Assembly: GCA_012274205.1 (NCBI GenBank) | Contig: JAAOZY010000164.1 | Coordinates: 1-14,457 of the forward strand | DNA from: Betaproteobacteria bacterium | GTDB taxonomy: Bacteria; Pseudomonadota; Gammaproteobacteria; Burkholderiales; SG8-39 | DNA: 14,457 bases | Direction: 5' to 3' | Shown: positions 1 through 6,293 of the stretch, piece by piece | Layout: each line of letters opens with the position of its first letter | How positions within the stretch are numbered: the first letter of the stretch is position 1 | Notes under the pieces: model-generated | Told to the model about the DNA's origin: nothing | What the model saw: the letters and a program-made list of their open reading frames with translations, nothing else | Database searches by the model: none | Program-made: the position numbers and the translations under genes

Positions 1-2
1 GC

Positions 3-740
3 CGCATACGCCCGGGCCAGCAACTGCGGATCAAGCCGCCGGCGGGTGCGCAGGCGGGGCCGGTGACGGTGCATCCGATAAGCAGCTCGGGGCGGGTCGA
101 AGCGCGGCCGCTGGGCGCGCAGGCCGGGCCTGCTGCGGCATCGAGCGGAGCCGAAGGTGCGATAAAGTCCAAGCCCGTTGCGCGCAAGCTGCCGTATTCG
201 CCGGAAAACCTCGCGCTGCTCGAGCGCAGCGGAGCGCCGGCAGCGCCACCAGCCGCCGCTGCACCCTCGGCCGCGTCCCCGGTCGCGCCCGCTGCAGCCG
301 CAGCCGCAGCCGCAGCCGCGGCGCCGGCAAAGGAAGCGGCGGTCAAGCCCGAGGCCGCAGCCGAGGACGAAGACAAGGTCGATTGGGGCTGGCCGGTGAA
401 GGGGAAGGTGGTTGCCGGCTTCTCCGAGGCGAGCAACAAGGGCCTGGACGTCGCCGCCAACATCGGCGACCCGGTGACCGCGTCTTCAGCGGGGCGCGTC
501 GTCTATAGCGGCAGCGGCTTGCGCGGCTACGGCAAGCTGGTCATCATCAAGCACAACAAGACCTATCTTTCGGCCTATGCGCACAACAGCGCAATTCTGG
601 TCAAGGAAGGCCAGAGCGTGGTCAAGGGGCAGAAGATCGCGGAGGTCGGCAACAGCGACAGCGACAAGCCCATGCTGCATTTCGAGATCCGCAAGCTCGG
701 CAAGCCGGTCGACCCGGCCAAATACCTGCCGCCCAAGTGA
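3..740 (+). CDS. nlpD: NlpD-type murein hydrolase activator (LytM/M23 domain), 5' truncated by window edge
   Basis: The open frame runs in from the left edge without a start, so this is the C-terminal 245 residues of a longer protein; the GTG at 63 is not the real start. The first visible residues (RIRPGQQLRI) look like the end of a LysM peptidoglycan-binding domain. An Ala/Pro-rich linker follows (about residues 75-120), then a LytM (peptidase M23) domain from about residue 126 to the end. The motif around residue 145 reads NKGLDV where an active LytM enzyme has a zinc-ligand His, so this is a degenerate, non-catalytic domain as in E. coli NlpD, which activates the amidase AmiC during cell separation. 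The end (LHFEIR, then YLPPK) also matches NlpD. NlpD is normally an outer-membrane lipoprotein, but the signal region lies outside the window. The stop overlaps the rpoS start (GTGA), the classical nlpD-rpoS order. Confidence 0.93.
   Translation, partial: RIRPGQQLRIKPPAGAQAGPVTVHPISSSGRVEARPLGAQAGPAAASSGAEGAIKSKPVARKLPYSPENLALLERSGAPAAPPAAAAPSAASPVAPAAAAAAAAAAAPAKEAAVKPEAAAEDEDKVDWGWPVKGKVVAGFSEASNKGLDVAANIGDPVTASSAGRVVYSGSGLRGYGKLVIIKHNKTYLSAYAHNSAILVKEGQSVVKGQKIAEVGNSDSDKPMLHFEIRKLGKPVDPAKYLPPK
294..317 (+). repeat. Hexanucleotide tandem repeat (gcagcc)x4 in the nlpD linker
   Basis: Four perfect in-frame copies of gcagcc encode alternating GCA/GCC alanines within an Ala-rich stretch between the LysM and LytM parts of NlpD. 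The unit length is a multiple of three, so slippage would change linker length without breaking the frame. It is probably ordinary low-complexity linker DNA. Confidence 0.6.
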
Positions 741-1669
741 GTTCCAGCACCTCTTCCCCGGATGAGGAGTTCGAGGGCGAGGCGGAGTCCGCAGCTCCGG
801 CCGAAGCCCAGAACGGGGCGGCAGATCCGGAACCCGAATTTATCTCCGACGTAACCCAGATCTATCTGCACGAGATCGGGCTCAATCCGCTGCTCTCGCC
901 GGAGGAGGAGCTGCACTACGCGCGCCTGGCAGCCAAAGGGGATTTCGCCGCGCGCCAGAAGATGATCGAGCGCAACCTGCGCCTGGTGGTGAACATCGCC
1001 AAGCATTACCTCAACCGCAGCGTGCCGCTGCTGGACCTGGTGGAGGAGGGCAACCTCGGATTGATGCACGCGCTGGAAAAATTCGATCCGGAGCGGGGCT
1101 TTCGCTTCTCCACCTACGCCACCTGGTGGATACGCCAGAACATCGAGCGCGCGATCATGAATCAATCGCGCACGATAAGGCTGCCGGTGCACGTGATCAA
1201 GGAGCTCAATCTGGTGCTGCGCGCGAAGCGCCACCTCGAAACGCAGGGCGACAGGGATGCGAGCGTGGAGGATATCTCCCATCTGCTGGGCAAGCCGGTG
1301 GAGGAAGTGCGCGCCGTGCTCGCCCACAACGAGCATATGGCCTCGCTCGACGCGCCGCTCGACATCGACCCGATGCTGTCCGTCGGCGAATCGATTTCAG
1401 ACGAGCACGGCATCAACCCGGAAGCCGGCCTGCAAACGCAGGAAATCGAATCGCTGGTGCGCCAGTGGCTGGAGCAGCTGAACGACAAGCAGCGCACGGT
1501 GATCGAGCGCCGCTTCGGACTGAATGGCAGGGAAGTGTGCACGCTGGAGCAGCTCGCGCAGCAGCTGGGGCTCACGCGCGAGCGCATCAGGCAGATTCAG
1601 CTCGAGGCGCTGGGCCAGCTGCGCCGCATTCTGCGCCGGCGCGGCTTGTCGCGGGACGTGCTGCTCTAG
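737..1669 (+). CDS. rpoS: RNA polymerase sigma factor RpoS (sigma-38)
   Basis: A 310-residue sigma-70 family protein with the layout of RpoS, the master sigma factor for stationary phase and general stress. Region 1.2 begins at FISDVTQIYLHEIG (about 35-48). Region 2 spans about 75-145, with the core-binding and -10 recognition segment around GFRFSTYATWWIRQNIERAI (121-140). Region 3 is about 150-230. Region 4 ends in a helix-turn-helix (LEQLAQQLGLTRERIRQIQLE, about 270-290). An acidic, variable 35-residue N-terminus precedes region 1.2, and region 1.1 is absent, as in RpoS and unlike RpoD. The only available start is GTG at 737, inside the nlpD stop codon (GTGA). No Shine-Dalgarno sequence is visible before it, so translation is probably coupled to nlpD. 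Transcription may come from nlpD or from a promoter inside it, as known in E. coli. Confidence 0.96.
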   Translation: MSSSTSSPDEEFEGEAESAAPAEAQNGAADPEPEFISDVTQIYLHEIGLNPLLSPEEELHYARLAAKGDFAARQKMIERNLRLVVNIAKHYLNRSVPLLDLVEEGNLGLMHALEKFDPERGFRFSTYATWWIRQNIERAIMNQSRTIRLPVHVIKELNLVLRAKRHLETQGDRDASVEDISHLLGKPVEEVRAVLAHNEHMASLDAPLDIDPMLSVGESISDEHGINPEAGLQTQEIESLVRQWLEQLNDKQRTVIERRFGLNGREVCTLEQLAQQLGLTRERIRQIQLEALGQLRRILRRRGLSRDVLL

Positions 1670-1690
1670 CCGGCTTCCCGCGCGCGGGGA

Positions 1691-2623
1691 TCAATCGACT
1701 TTCAGCGTCTCCGGCGGCTTGCGCTTGAGCACCGAGGGATCGGATTCCTCGCCGATTTCCTGCGCGAACTGGATGTTCTTGTTCAGTTCCTCGAGGTACA
1801 GGTTCTGTCCGCCGAAATGCTGCTGCGCATAGCTGTAGCTGCCACCCAGATCGAGATCGAGGCGCTTGCGCGCGCCCTGGAAGAACTGCGGTGTCTTGAT
1901 GACGAGGTCCTCGCCCGAGGCGAAAATAACCCGCTCCGCGCCTTCCTCGTCGCGCTTCACCGCGAGGCCGCCGGCGACGAATTCCGGATACAGGCGGTCG
2001 CGGCATTTCTCCAGATAGCAGCGGTCGGACATCTGCGCGATGATGTCGGCCGAACCGAGCATGCTGCCGAGCAAACGGTAGATCGGGGAGGGCACCCTGA
2101 TCTTGCCCACCGGAATTTCGTAGCCGGTGAAGTGGATGAGCTCGGCCGCGACATCGGCCATTTCCGCCATGCCGATTTTCGGCAGGTAGTCGCGCAGGAA
2201 CACCGAGCCGCGCGACACATGGGTCAGGGTGTACTCGGCGCCATTCCTGTGCTCGTGGTCGTCGAGCGCCCGCACATAGCCCATGTCGTGGAACAGCGCG
2301 GTAATCACGCCCAGGCGGAACAGCGAATCGCCGAAGGGCTGGGTGCCGATGCGCGAACGCTCGTAGCCGTCGATCAGGCGCGCCATCGCGAGCGTCACGT
2401 CGAGCACATGCTGGACGTCGTGATAAGCGGTGTCGCAGGGATGGTAACCGGGGTACTCGCCGTGGTAGAGCCGCGTCAGGTCGCGGAACGCATGGTCGAG
2501 CAGCCTGGTCGGCGCGGACGGGTAGAGTTCGACGTAGATGCGGTCCACCTCGTCATTGACCACCTGCGGATCGGTGGTGTTGAACTGTGCGCTGACGTCG
2601 TAATCATTGCCGCGGATTTCCAT
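1691..2623 (-). CDS. HD-domain metal-dependent phosphohydrolase-like protein
   Basis: A 310-residue protein with an HD-superfamily metal-binding pattern: Tyr67-His68 and His72 (YHDVQH), His112-Asp113 (FHDMGY), His164 (ELIHFTGY) and Asp193 (GSADIIAQ). The spacing and the YHxxxH then HD order resemble HD phosphodiesterases, including class I cyclic-nucleotide phosphodiesterases, but I cannot name the substrate. There is no signal peptide, membrane segment, GGDEF, EAL or receiver domain, so it is probably a soluble stand-alone enzyme. The start is ATG at 2623, with a purine-rich stretch (ggagaaagg) just upstream on the minus strand. It converges on rpoS with only 21 bp between the stop codons. 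The C-terminal 60 residues (after about 245) have no motif I recognise. The HD assignment is firm; the catalytic role is inferred. Confidence 0.85.
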   Translation of the reverse strand: MEIRGNDYDVSAQFNTTDPQVVNDEVDRIYVELYPSAPTRLLDHAFRDLTRLYHGEYPGYHPCDTAYHDVQHVLDVTLAMARLIDGYERSRIGTQPFGDSLFRLGVITALFHDMGYVRALDDHEHRNGAEYTLTHVSRGSVFLRDYLPKIGMAEMADVAAELIHFTGYEIPVGKIRVPSPIYRLLGSMLGSADIIAQMSDRCYLEKCRDRLYPEFVAGGLAVKRDEEGAERVIFASGEDLVIKTPQFFQGARKRLDLDLGGSYSYAQQHFGGQNLYLEELNKNIQFAQEIGEESDPSVLKRKPPETLKVD

Positions 2624-2819
2624 GCCTTTCTCCGTCTCCCCTTGTTGCTTGGGTTGCCCGTGCCGAAAAGAGTTCAGCCGCCCGCGTCCCGCGCCGGGTT
2701 TGGATTATCGCGCATTATGCTGAAGCGGTGTCCGTCAGGCGCATCTGCCACAATTTTTTACAATTTCAGCGGCCGCCGGAATTCGGCAGCCTAATCAGTC
2801 ATATAAAGCCCGCCCGCGC
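2624..2819. other. Intergenic region upstream of the HD-domain gene, possible weak promoter
   Basis: These 196 bp separate two minus-strand genes. On the minus strand they contain two -10-like hexamers, CATAAT and GATAAT (about 2702-2718), without a convincing -35 box, and an A/T-rich patch near 2750-2765. The length suggests the HD gene has its own promoter. I see no clear factor-independent terminator for the upstream transporter gene. Confidence 0.3.
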
Positions 2820-3536
2820 TCAGGTCTTGAGCGTGAACGGATTGAAATCGGTATGGCGGTCGTAATAGTCCTCGTGCTCGGCGCGCTTGAGCGCGCCGAC
2901 CAGCTTGTAGGTGAGCGGGGTGAACACCACTTCGACGCCGACCTTGATCACGAATTGCGACAGCATCACCAGCGGCAGCTTGTCGTTCGGAATGATGCCG
3001 CTGCCGTAGAAAGCGAGCGGGTAGAACAGCGAGGAATCCACCGCCTCGCCGAAGATGGTCGAGCCTATGGTGCGGGTCCACAGCCACTTGCCGGCGGTGA
3101 GGATCTTCATCTTGGCTAGCACGTAGGAGTTGACGAATTCGCCGCAGAAATAGGCGCACATCGAGGCGAGGACGATGCGCCAGGTCGAGCCGAACGCGAC
3201 TTCGTAGGCCGTTTGGTTGTGCCAGAACGGCGCCGGCGGCAGCGCCACCACCACCGCCGCCATGAACGAAGCGAAGCCGAGACCGGTAAAGCCGGCCCAG
3301 ATCACCTTGCGCGCGCGCGCATAGCCGTACACCTCGGTGAGGATGTCGCCGAATACGTAGGAAATCGGGAAGAACAGCACCCCTGCGCCGAAATTGACCA
3401 CACCCAGGTAGGGCAGCGAAATCTGCGCGATCTTGGCCGGCCCGATCAGGTTGGAGCAGATCAGCACGCAGACGAACGCCGCCATGACCAGGTCGTAGTA
3501 GCGGTAGTGCCGCGCGTGCTGGGTCGTCGCTTTCAT
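2820..3536 (-). CDS. yhhQ: Queuosine precursor transporter, YhhQ/DUF165 (VUT) family
   Basis: A 238-residue, very hydrophobic integral membrane protein. The segment FPISYVFGDILTEVYGY (57-72 region), the stretch RTIGSTIFGEAVDSSLFY (155-172) and KVGVEVVFTPLTY (198-210) are characteristic of the YhhQ family. Members import the queuosine precursors preQ0/preQ1 across the inner membrane for tRNA wobble-base modification. The Asp/Glu residues inside membrane segments (for example in FGDILTEVYG and FGEAVDSS) are typical. The gene lies 51 bp downstream of the SET-domain gene on the same strand, so the two may be cotranscribed, with a weak AAGG ribosome site before the ATG. No queuosine biosynthesis gene is in the window. 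Family assignment is confident; the exact substrate is from family knowledge. Confidence 0.9.
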   Translation of the reverse strand: MKATTQHARHYRYYDLVMAAFVCVLICSNLIGPAKIAQISLPYLGVVNFGAGVLFFPISYVFGDILTEVYGYARARKVIWAGFTGLGFASFMAAVVVALPPAPFWHNQTAYEVAFGSTWRIVLASMCAYFCGEFVNSYVLAKMKILTAGKWLWTRTIGSTIFGEAVDSSLFYPLAFYGSGIIPNDKLPLVMLSQFVIKVGVEVVFTPLTYKLVGALKRAEHEDYYDRHTDFNPFTLKT

Positions 3537-3587
3537 CGGCAGCCTTGATCCGAGGTTCGCAATTAGACCTTGCGCGGACAGGCGCGG

Positions 3588-4097
3588 TCAATCTGCGCCG
3601 CGCCCGGCCTTCCTCCTCGTCCTCGGCTTCGGCGTCGGGACCAGCACGGTTTTGCGGCATTTCTTCGCGCCGCACCAGCAGGGCCAGCGCGCTTTTACCG
3701 CCTTGGTGATGCGCTCGCCCGCTTCGATGCAATAATCATAGGACAACTCTTCGCCCGGACGGATGTCGCGGATGGCGCGGATGAACATGCGCTTGTCCTT
3801 CTCGTAGGTATCGCAGTTCGGCGCGCAGGAGTGGTTGATCCAGCGCGCGATGTTTCCTTTCGATCCGCCGTCGATGTTGTGATCGTGCGCAATGCCGAAG
3901 ATGAAGGTGTGGTTCAGCCCCTGCATGTTCTCCGGGTAGCGGCGCGCGACCTCGGCCTCGCTGATGATCTCGCCTTTGTATTCGCACACCGTTTCGTCCT
4001 CGCGTATCAGGCGGCGCGCGTACACGCCGCGTCCGTGTATGCCCGAACGGCGCACCACGATGCGCGGACCCGGTCGTTTCGCTTTGCTGCTCGGCAT
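3588..4097 (-). CDS. SET-domain protein-lysine methyltransferase with post-SET zinc motif
   Basis: A compact 169-residue protein that is almost entirely SET domain. Visible motifs are GRGVYA (22-27, SAM-binding), Tyr40, RWINHSCAPNC (85-95) and EELSYDY (116-122, catalytic Tyr region). They are followed by a post-SET cysteine motif CWCGAKKC (C140, C142, C147, pattern CxCx4C). With C91 of NHSC this gives the four cysteines that bind the post-SET zinc in eukaryotic histone lysine methyltransferases. The family transfers methyl groups from SAM to lysine side chains; the bacterial target is unknown. The N-terminus (SSKAKRPGPR) and C-terminus (PKPRTRRKAGRGAD) are basic, which would suit binding to nucleic acid or acidic partners (inference). 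It is divergent from the DapA-like gene and 51 bp upstream of yhhQ on the same strand. No strong Shine-Dalgarno precedes the ATG. Confidence 0.9.
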   Translation of the reverse strand: MPSSKAKRPGPRIVVRRSGIHGRGVYARRLIREDETVCEYKGEIISEAEVARRYPENMQGLNHTFIFGIAHDHNIDGGSKGNIARWINHSCAPNCDTYEKDKRMFIRAIRDIRPGEELSYDYCIEAGERITKAVKARWPCWCGAKKCRKTVLVPTPKPRTRRKAGRGAD

Positions 4098-4191
4098 GGT
4101 TTGCTGCCCATTTTTCGCAAAGCGCGCATTGTTGCGTCGAAAGCGGCAACTTGCAAGCGCAGTTGCGCGCGTGTTGCGCCCGAAACGGCGC

Positions 4192-4197
4192 TATCAT
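4192..4197 (+). promoter_or_regulatory. Possible -10 box for the DapA-like gene
   Basis: TATCAT matches five of six bases of the sigma-70 -10 consensus, lies 40 bp before the ATG and sits in the 140-bp divergent region between the SET and DapA-like genes. No good -35 hexamer is found at 16-18 bp, so this is tentative. A GAGG ribosome site is at 4224-4227. Confidence 0.25.
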
Positions 4198-4237
4198 CGC
4201 GCCTGTCTGCCCAAGCAACAGTTGAGGCTTCAGTTCC

Positions 4238-5119
4238 ATGACCGACTTTCGCGGGATCTTTCCCTATCTGGTTTCACCCATCGATGCATCGAGCGGCCGC
4301 GTGCGCGAGCGCGTCCTGCGCGAACTGGTCGAGCACCTGATCGGCTGCGGCGTGCACGGCCTGTCCCCGCTGGGCAGCACCGGCGAGTTCGCCTACCTTT
4401 CGTTCGAGCAGCGCCAGGAGATCGTGCGCATCGTGGTCGATGCCGCGGCCGGGCGCGTGCCGGTGCTGGCCGGTGTTGCGGCGTTCTCGACCAGCGATGC
4501 CATCAGGCAGGCCGAAGCGCACGCGCGCCTTGGGGCTGACGGCCTGATCCTGATCCTGCAGCAGATGTTTCCAGTACCGCCGCGCGGCATCGAGCGCTAT
4601 TTCGGCGACATTGCGCGCGCGCTGCCGCAGACTTCGATGACGCTGTATACAAACCCGGGGCTGCTCGGCGGCGACATTCCGATGGACGCGATCGACGCCC
4701 TGTCGCACATCCCGAACATCGAGTACGTCAAGGATGCATCCGGCAACACCGGCCGCATCCTGTCGATGCTCAACCGCATGGGCGGGCGCATCCGCGTGTT
4801 CAGCGCATCGGCGCACATACCGCTGCTGGTGCTCAAGCTCGGCGGCGTCGGCTGGATGGCGGGGCCGGGCTGCGTCATGCCGCGCGAGTGCGTGCGCCTG
4901 TACGATCTCGCGCGCGCCGGCGACTGGGACGAGGCGATGGCGGAACAGCGCCGCCAGTGGGCGATCAACGAAGTCTTTACCCGCTACGCGCTCGCGGCCT
5001 GCATCAAGACTGCGCTGCAGCTGCAGGGTTTCGATGTCGGCGACGCGATTGCGCCGCAGGAAGCGCTCAAGCCGGAGGCGGTGGAGGAAATCCGGCGCGC
5101 GCTGGCGCAGCTGGGCTGA
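4238..5119 (+). CDS. DapA-superfamily (dihydrodipicolinate synthase/N-acetylneuraminate lyase-like) aldolase, not a canonical DapA
   Basis: A 293-residue class I aldolase of the DapA/NAL superfamily, the usual length for a single TIM barrel. The pyruvate-binding motif PLGSTGE is at 44-50, the tyrosine of the proton relay at Y137 (LYTNP) and the Schiff-base lysine at K165 (YVKDASGN). These support an enzyme that forms or cleaves a C-C bond through a pyruvate-type imine. However, E. coli DapA carries YNVPSRTG with Arg138 gripping the substrate carboxylate, and a PYYNRP segment with Tyr107. Here the corresponding stretches read YTNPGLLGG and QQMFPVPP, so the Arg and the second Tyr are missing. 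It is therefore probably not the lysine-pathway enzyme but a relative acting on another 2-keto acid. The start ATG has GAGG ten bases upstream. It stands alone between a divergent and a convergent neighbour, so context gives no pathway. Confidence 0.88.
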   Translation: MTDFRGIFPYLVSPIDASSGRVRERVLRELVEHLIGCGVHGLSPLGSTGEFAYLSFEQRQEIVRIVVDAAAGRVPVLAGVAAFSTSDAIRQAEAHARLGADGLILILQQMFPVPPRGIERYFGDIARALPQTSMTLYTNPGLLGGDIPMDAIDALSHIPNIEYVKDASGNTGRILSMLNRMGGRIRVFSASAHIPLLVLKLGGVGWMAGPGCVMPRECVRLYDLARAGDWDEAMAEQRRQWAINEVFTRYALAACIKTALQLQGFDVGDAIAPQEALKPEAVEEIRRALAQLG

Positions 5120-5138
5120 GAACCCGCGCCTAGAGTCT

Positions 5139-5255
5139 GTTGCATTATGAGGGCATACGCCCCGAAGGTCTCGATCCCGCTTGACGGGAAAGTCCCCTTG
5201 GGGGACCTCCCCTCATACTCCCCTAAGTCAGGCGTTGCAAAACTCATTTTGCAAC
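5139..5255. repeat. MITE-like palindromic element with 13-bp terminal inverted repeats and nested hairpins
   Basis: The left end (gttgcattatgag, 5139-5151) and right end (ctcattttgcaac, 5243-5255) are inverted repeats matching at 11 of 13 positions. The similarity may extend outward to about 5132 and 5262. Inside, 5146-5153 (tatgaggg) is perfectly complementary to 5210-5217. It encloses small hairpins at 5151-5162 (gggc/gccc), 5175-5189 (tcccg/cggga) and 5192-5206 (gtcccc/ggggac). The right end also folds on itself (5234-5242 with 5247-5255, 9-bp stem, 4-nt loop). It contains no gene, lies between two convergent stop codons and shows no obvious target-site duplication. It may serve as a transcription end or be a non-autonomous mobile repeat; both are inferences. 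Confidence 0.6.
5234..5255. terminator. Hairpin between convergent genes, possible transcription end
   Basis: A perfect 9-bp stem (gttgcaaaa/ttttgcaac) with a 4-nt loop lies between the DapA-like and mltB stop codons, 7 bp from the mltB stop. It is A/T-rich in the upper stem and lacks a clear following T-tract, so it is not a standard factor-independent terminator. It forms the right end of the palindromic element described separately. Confidence 0.3.
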
Positions 5256-5261
5256 GGGTTC

Positions 5262-6293
5262 TTATTGCTGCGCAGCGGCCGACTTTACCGCCTGCGCCAG
5301 TTCCAGCACTGCGGCGGCATACATGCTGGAGCGGTTGTAGCGCGTCAGCACGTAAAAATTGTTGAAGCCCACAAGATATTCGCTAGGCGCCTCCGGCGTG
5401 CCGAGTTCGATCAGGGCGCAGGCAGTATCCGCGGGCGCTGCGCCCGCTGCGTTCACGCCGAGCCCGGGCAGTTCGCCGAAGCGGTAGCCCGGCTTGATGC
5501 CGCTGTCGACGAGCCTGTGGTAGTCCCCCCCCTGGACCTGCGCCGCATAGGCCACCGGCTGCCCGCTTTCCCAGCCGTGCGCCTTTAGAAAATTGGCGAC
5601 GCTGCCAATGGCGTCGGCGAAGCTGTTGGAGAGGTCCTGTTTGCCGTCGCCGTCCAGGTCCACGGCGTAGCGCCGATAGCTGCCGGGCATGAACTGCGGG
5701 ATGCCGATGGCGCCGGCGTAGGAGCCTTTCAGCGCCAGCGTATCGATGTCCGCGTCGCGCGCAAACAGCAGGAAATTCTCCAGTTCCTTGCGAAAGAATT
5801 CTGCGCGCGGCGGATAGTCGAAGGCCAGCGTGGTGAGCGCGTCGATGACGCGATAGCCGCCGGTATTGCGCCCGTACACCGTTTCCACGCCGATGATGGC
5901 GACGATGATCTCCCCGGGCACGCCGTAGCGCGCGGCGGCGAGCGCGAGTGCCGCGCGCTGGGTTTCGCTGAATTCCGCCCCCGCCTGGATGCGCTCCGGC
6001 GTGAGGAACAGCGCGCGATACGCCTGCCATGAACGCGCGCGCGGCTGGGCCGGCGGAGTGATGGCCGCGATCACCGAGGGCTGGTAGCGCGCCTGGCTGA
6101 ACAGCGCGCGCAGCTCGCCCGCGACAAAGCCGTGCTCGCGCACCATCTGCGCGATGAACTGGCGCACGTCCTCGCGCTGCGCATAGTGCCTGGCGCCGGC
6201 CGCGGCAAAAGCGGGCGTCGAGGGCAGGGCGAGGCAGCAGGCCAGCGATAGTGCGAGCAGGCGCTGCAGCAGGCGCTGCGCTGCGCGGCTCAC
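5262..6293 (-). CDS. mltB: Membrane-associated lytic murein transglycosylase, MltB family
   Basis: A 343-residue lytic transglycosylase that would cleave the glycan strands of peptidoglycan, forming 1,6-anhydro ends. A signal peptide covers about residues 1-30 (hydrophobic core, then PAFA/A, a type I signal peptidase site). The nearby Cys-Cys is not in a good lipobox, so the protein is more likely periplasmic than a lipoprotein. The catalytic Glu is E137 in IIGVETVYGRNTGG, followed by the MltB hallmark GAIGIPQFMPGSYRRYAVD (194-212). DLDGDGKQDL (212-221) resembles the calcium-binding EF-hand-like loop of the E. coli Slt35 fragment. The start is GTG at 6293, overlapping the upstream tgpA stop (GTGA), with GGAG eight bases before it, so it is translationally coupled to tgpA. 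Confidence 0.94.
   Translation of the reverse strand: MSRAAQRLLQRLLALSLACCLALPSTPAFAAAGARHYAQREDVRQFIAQMVREHGFVAGELRALFSQARYQPSVIAAITPPAQPRARSWQAYRALFLTPERIQAGAEFSETQRAALALAAARYGVPGEIIVAIIGVETVYGRNTGGYRVIDALTTLAFDYPPRAEFFRKELENFLLFARDADIDTLALKGSYAGAIGIPQFMPGSYRRYAVDLDGDGKQDLSNSFADAIGSVANFLKAHGWESGQPVAYAAQVQGGDYHRLVDSGIKPGYRFGELPGLGVNAAGAAPADTACALIELGTPEAPSEYLVGFNNFYVLTRYNRSSMYAAAVLELAQAVKSAAAQQ

Noticed and set aside
63..740. GTG at 63 as the nlpD start
   Set aside because: The frame is open to the window edge and the upstream residues resemble the end of a LysM domain, so the gene starts outside the window.
575..1336. 253-codon minus-strand frame opposite nlpD/rpoS
   Set aside because: Antisense shadow of rpoS; the plus-strand proteins are unmistakable.
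1677..1688. Palindrome cccgcgcgcggg between the rpoS and HD-gene stops as a terminator
   Set aside because: It is a perfect 12-bp palindrome but has no loop and no T-tract; chance occurrence in GC-rich DNA is likely.
3537..3587. preQ1 riboswitch before yhhQ
   Set aside because: The 51-bp gap has a small cgcaa/ttgcg hairpin but no sequence I can match to the preQ1 aptamer consensus, and the gap follows an upstream gene on the same strand.
2791..3732. 313-codon open frame on the minus strand
   Set aside because: It is a shadow of yhhQ and the end of the SET gene; its translation is Arg-rich with no domain, whereas yhhQ in the other frame has clear family motifs.
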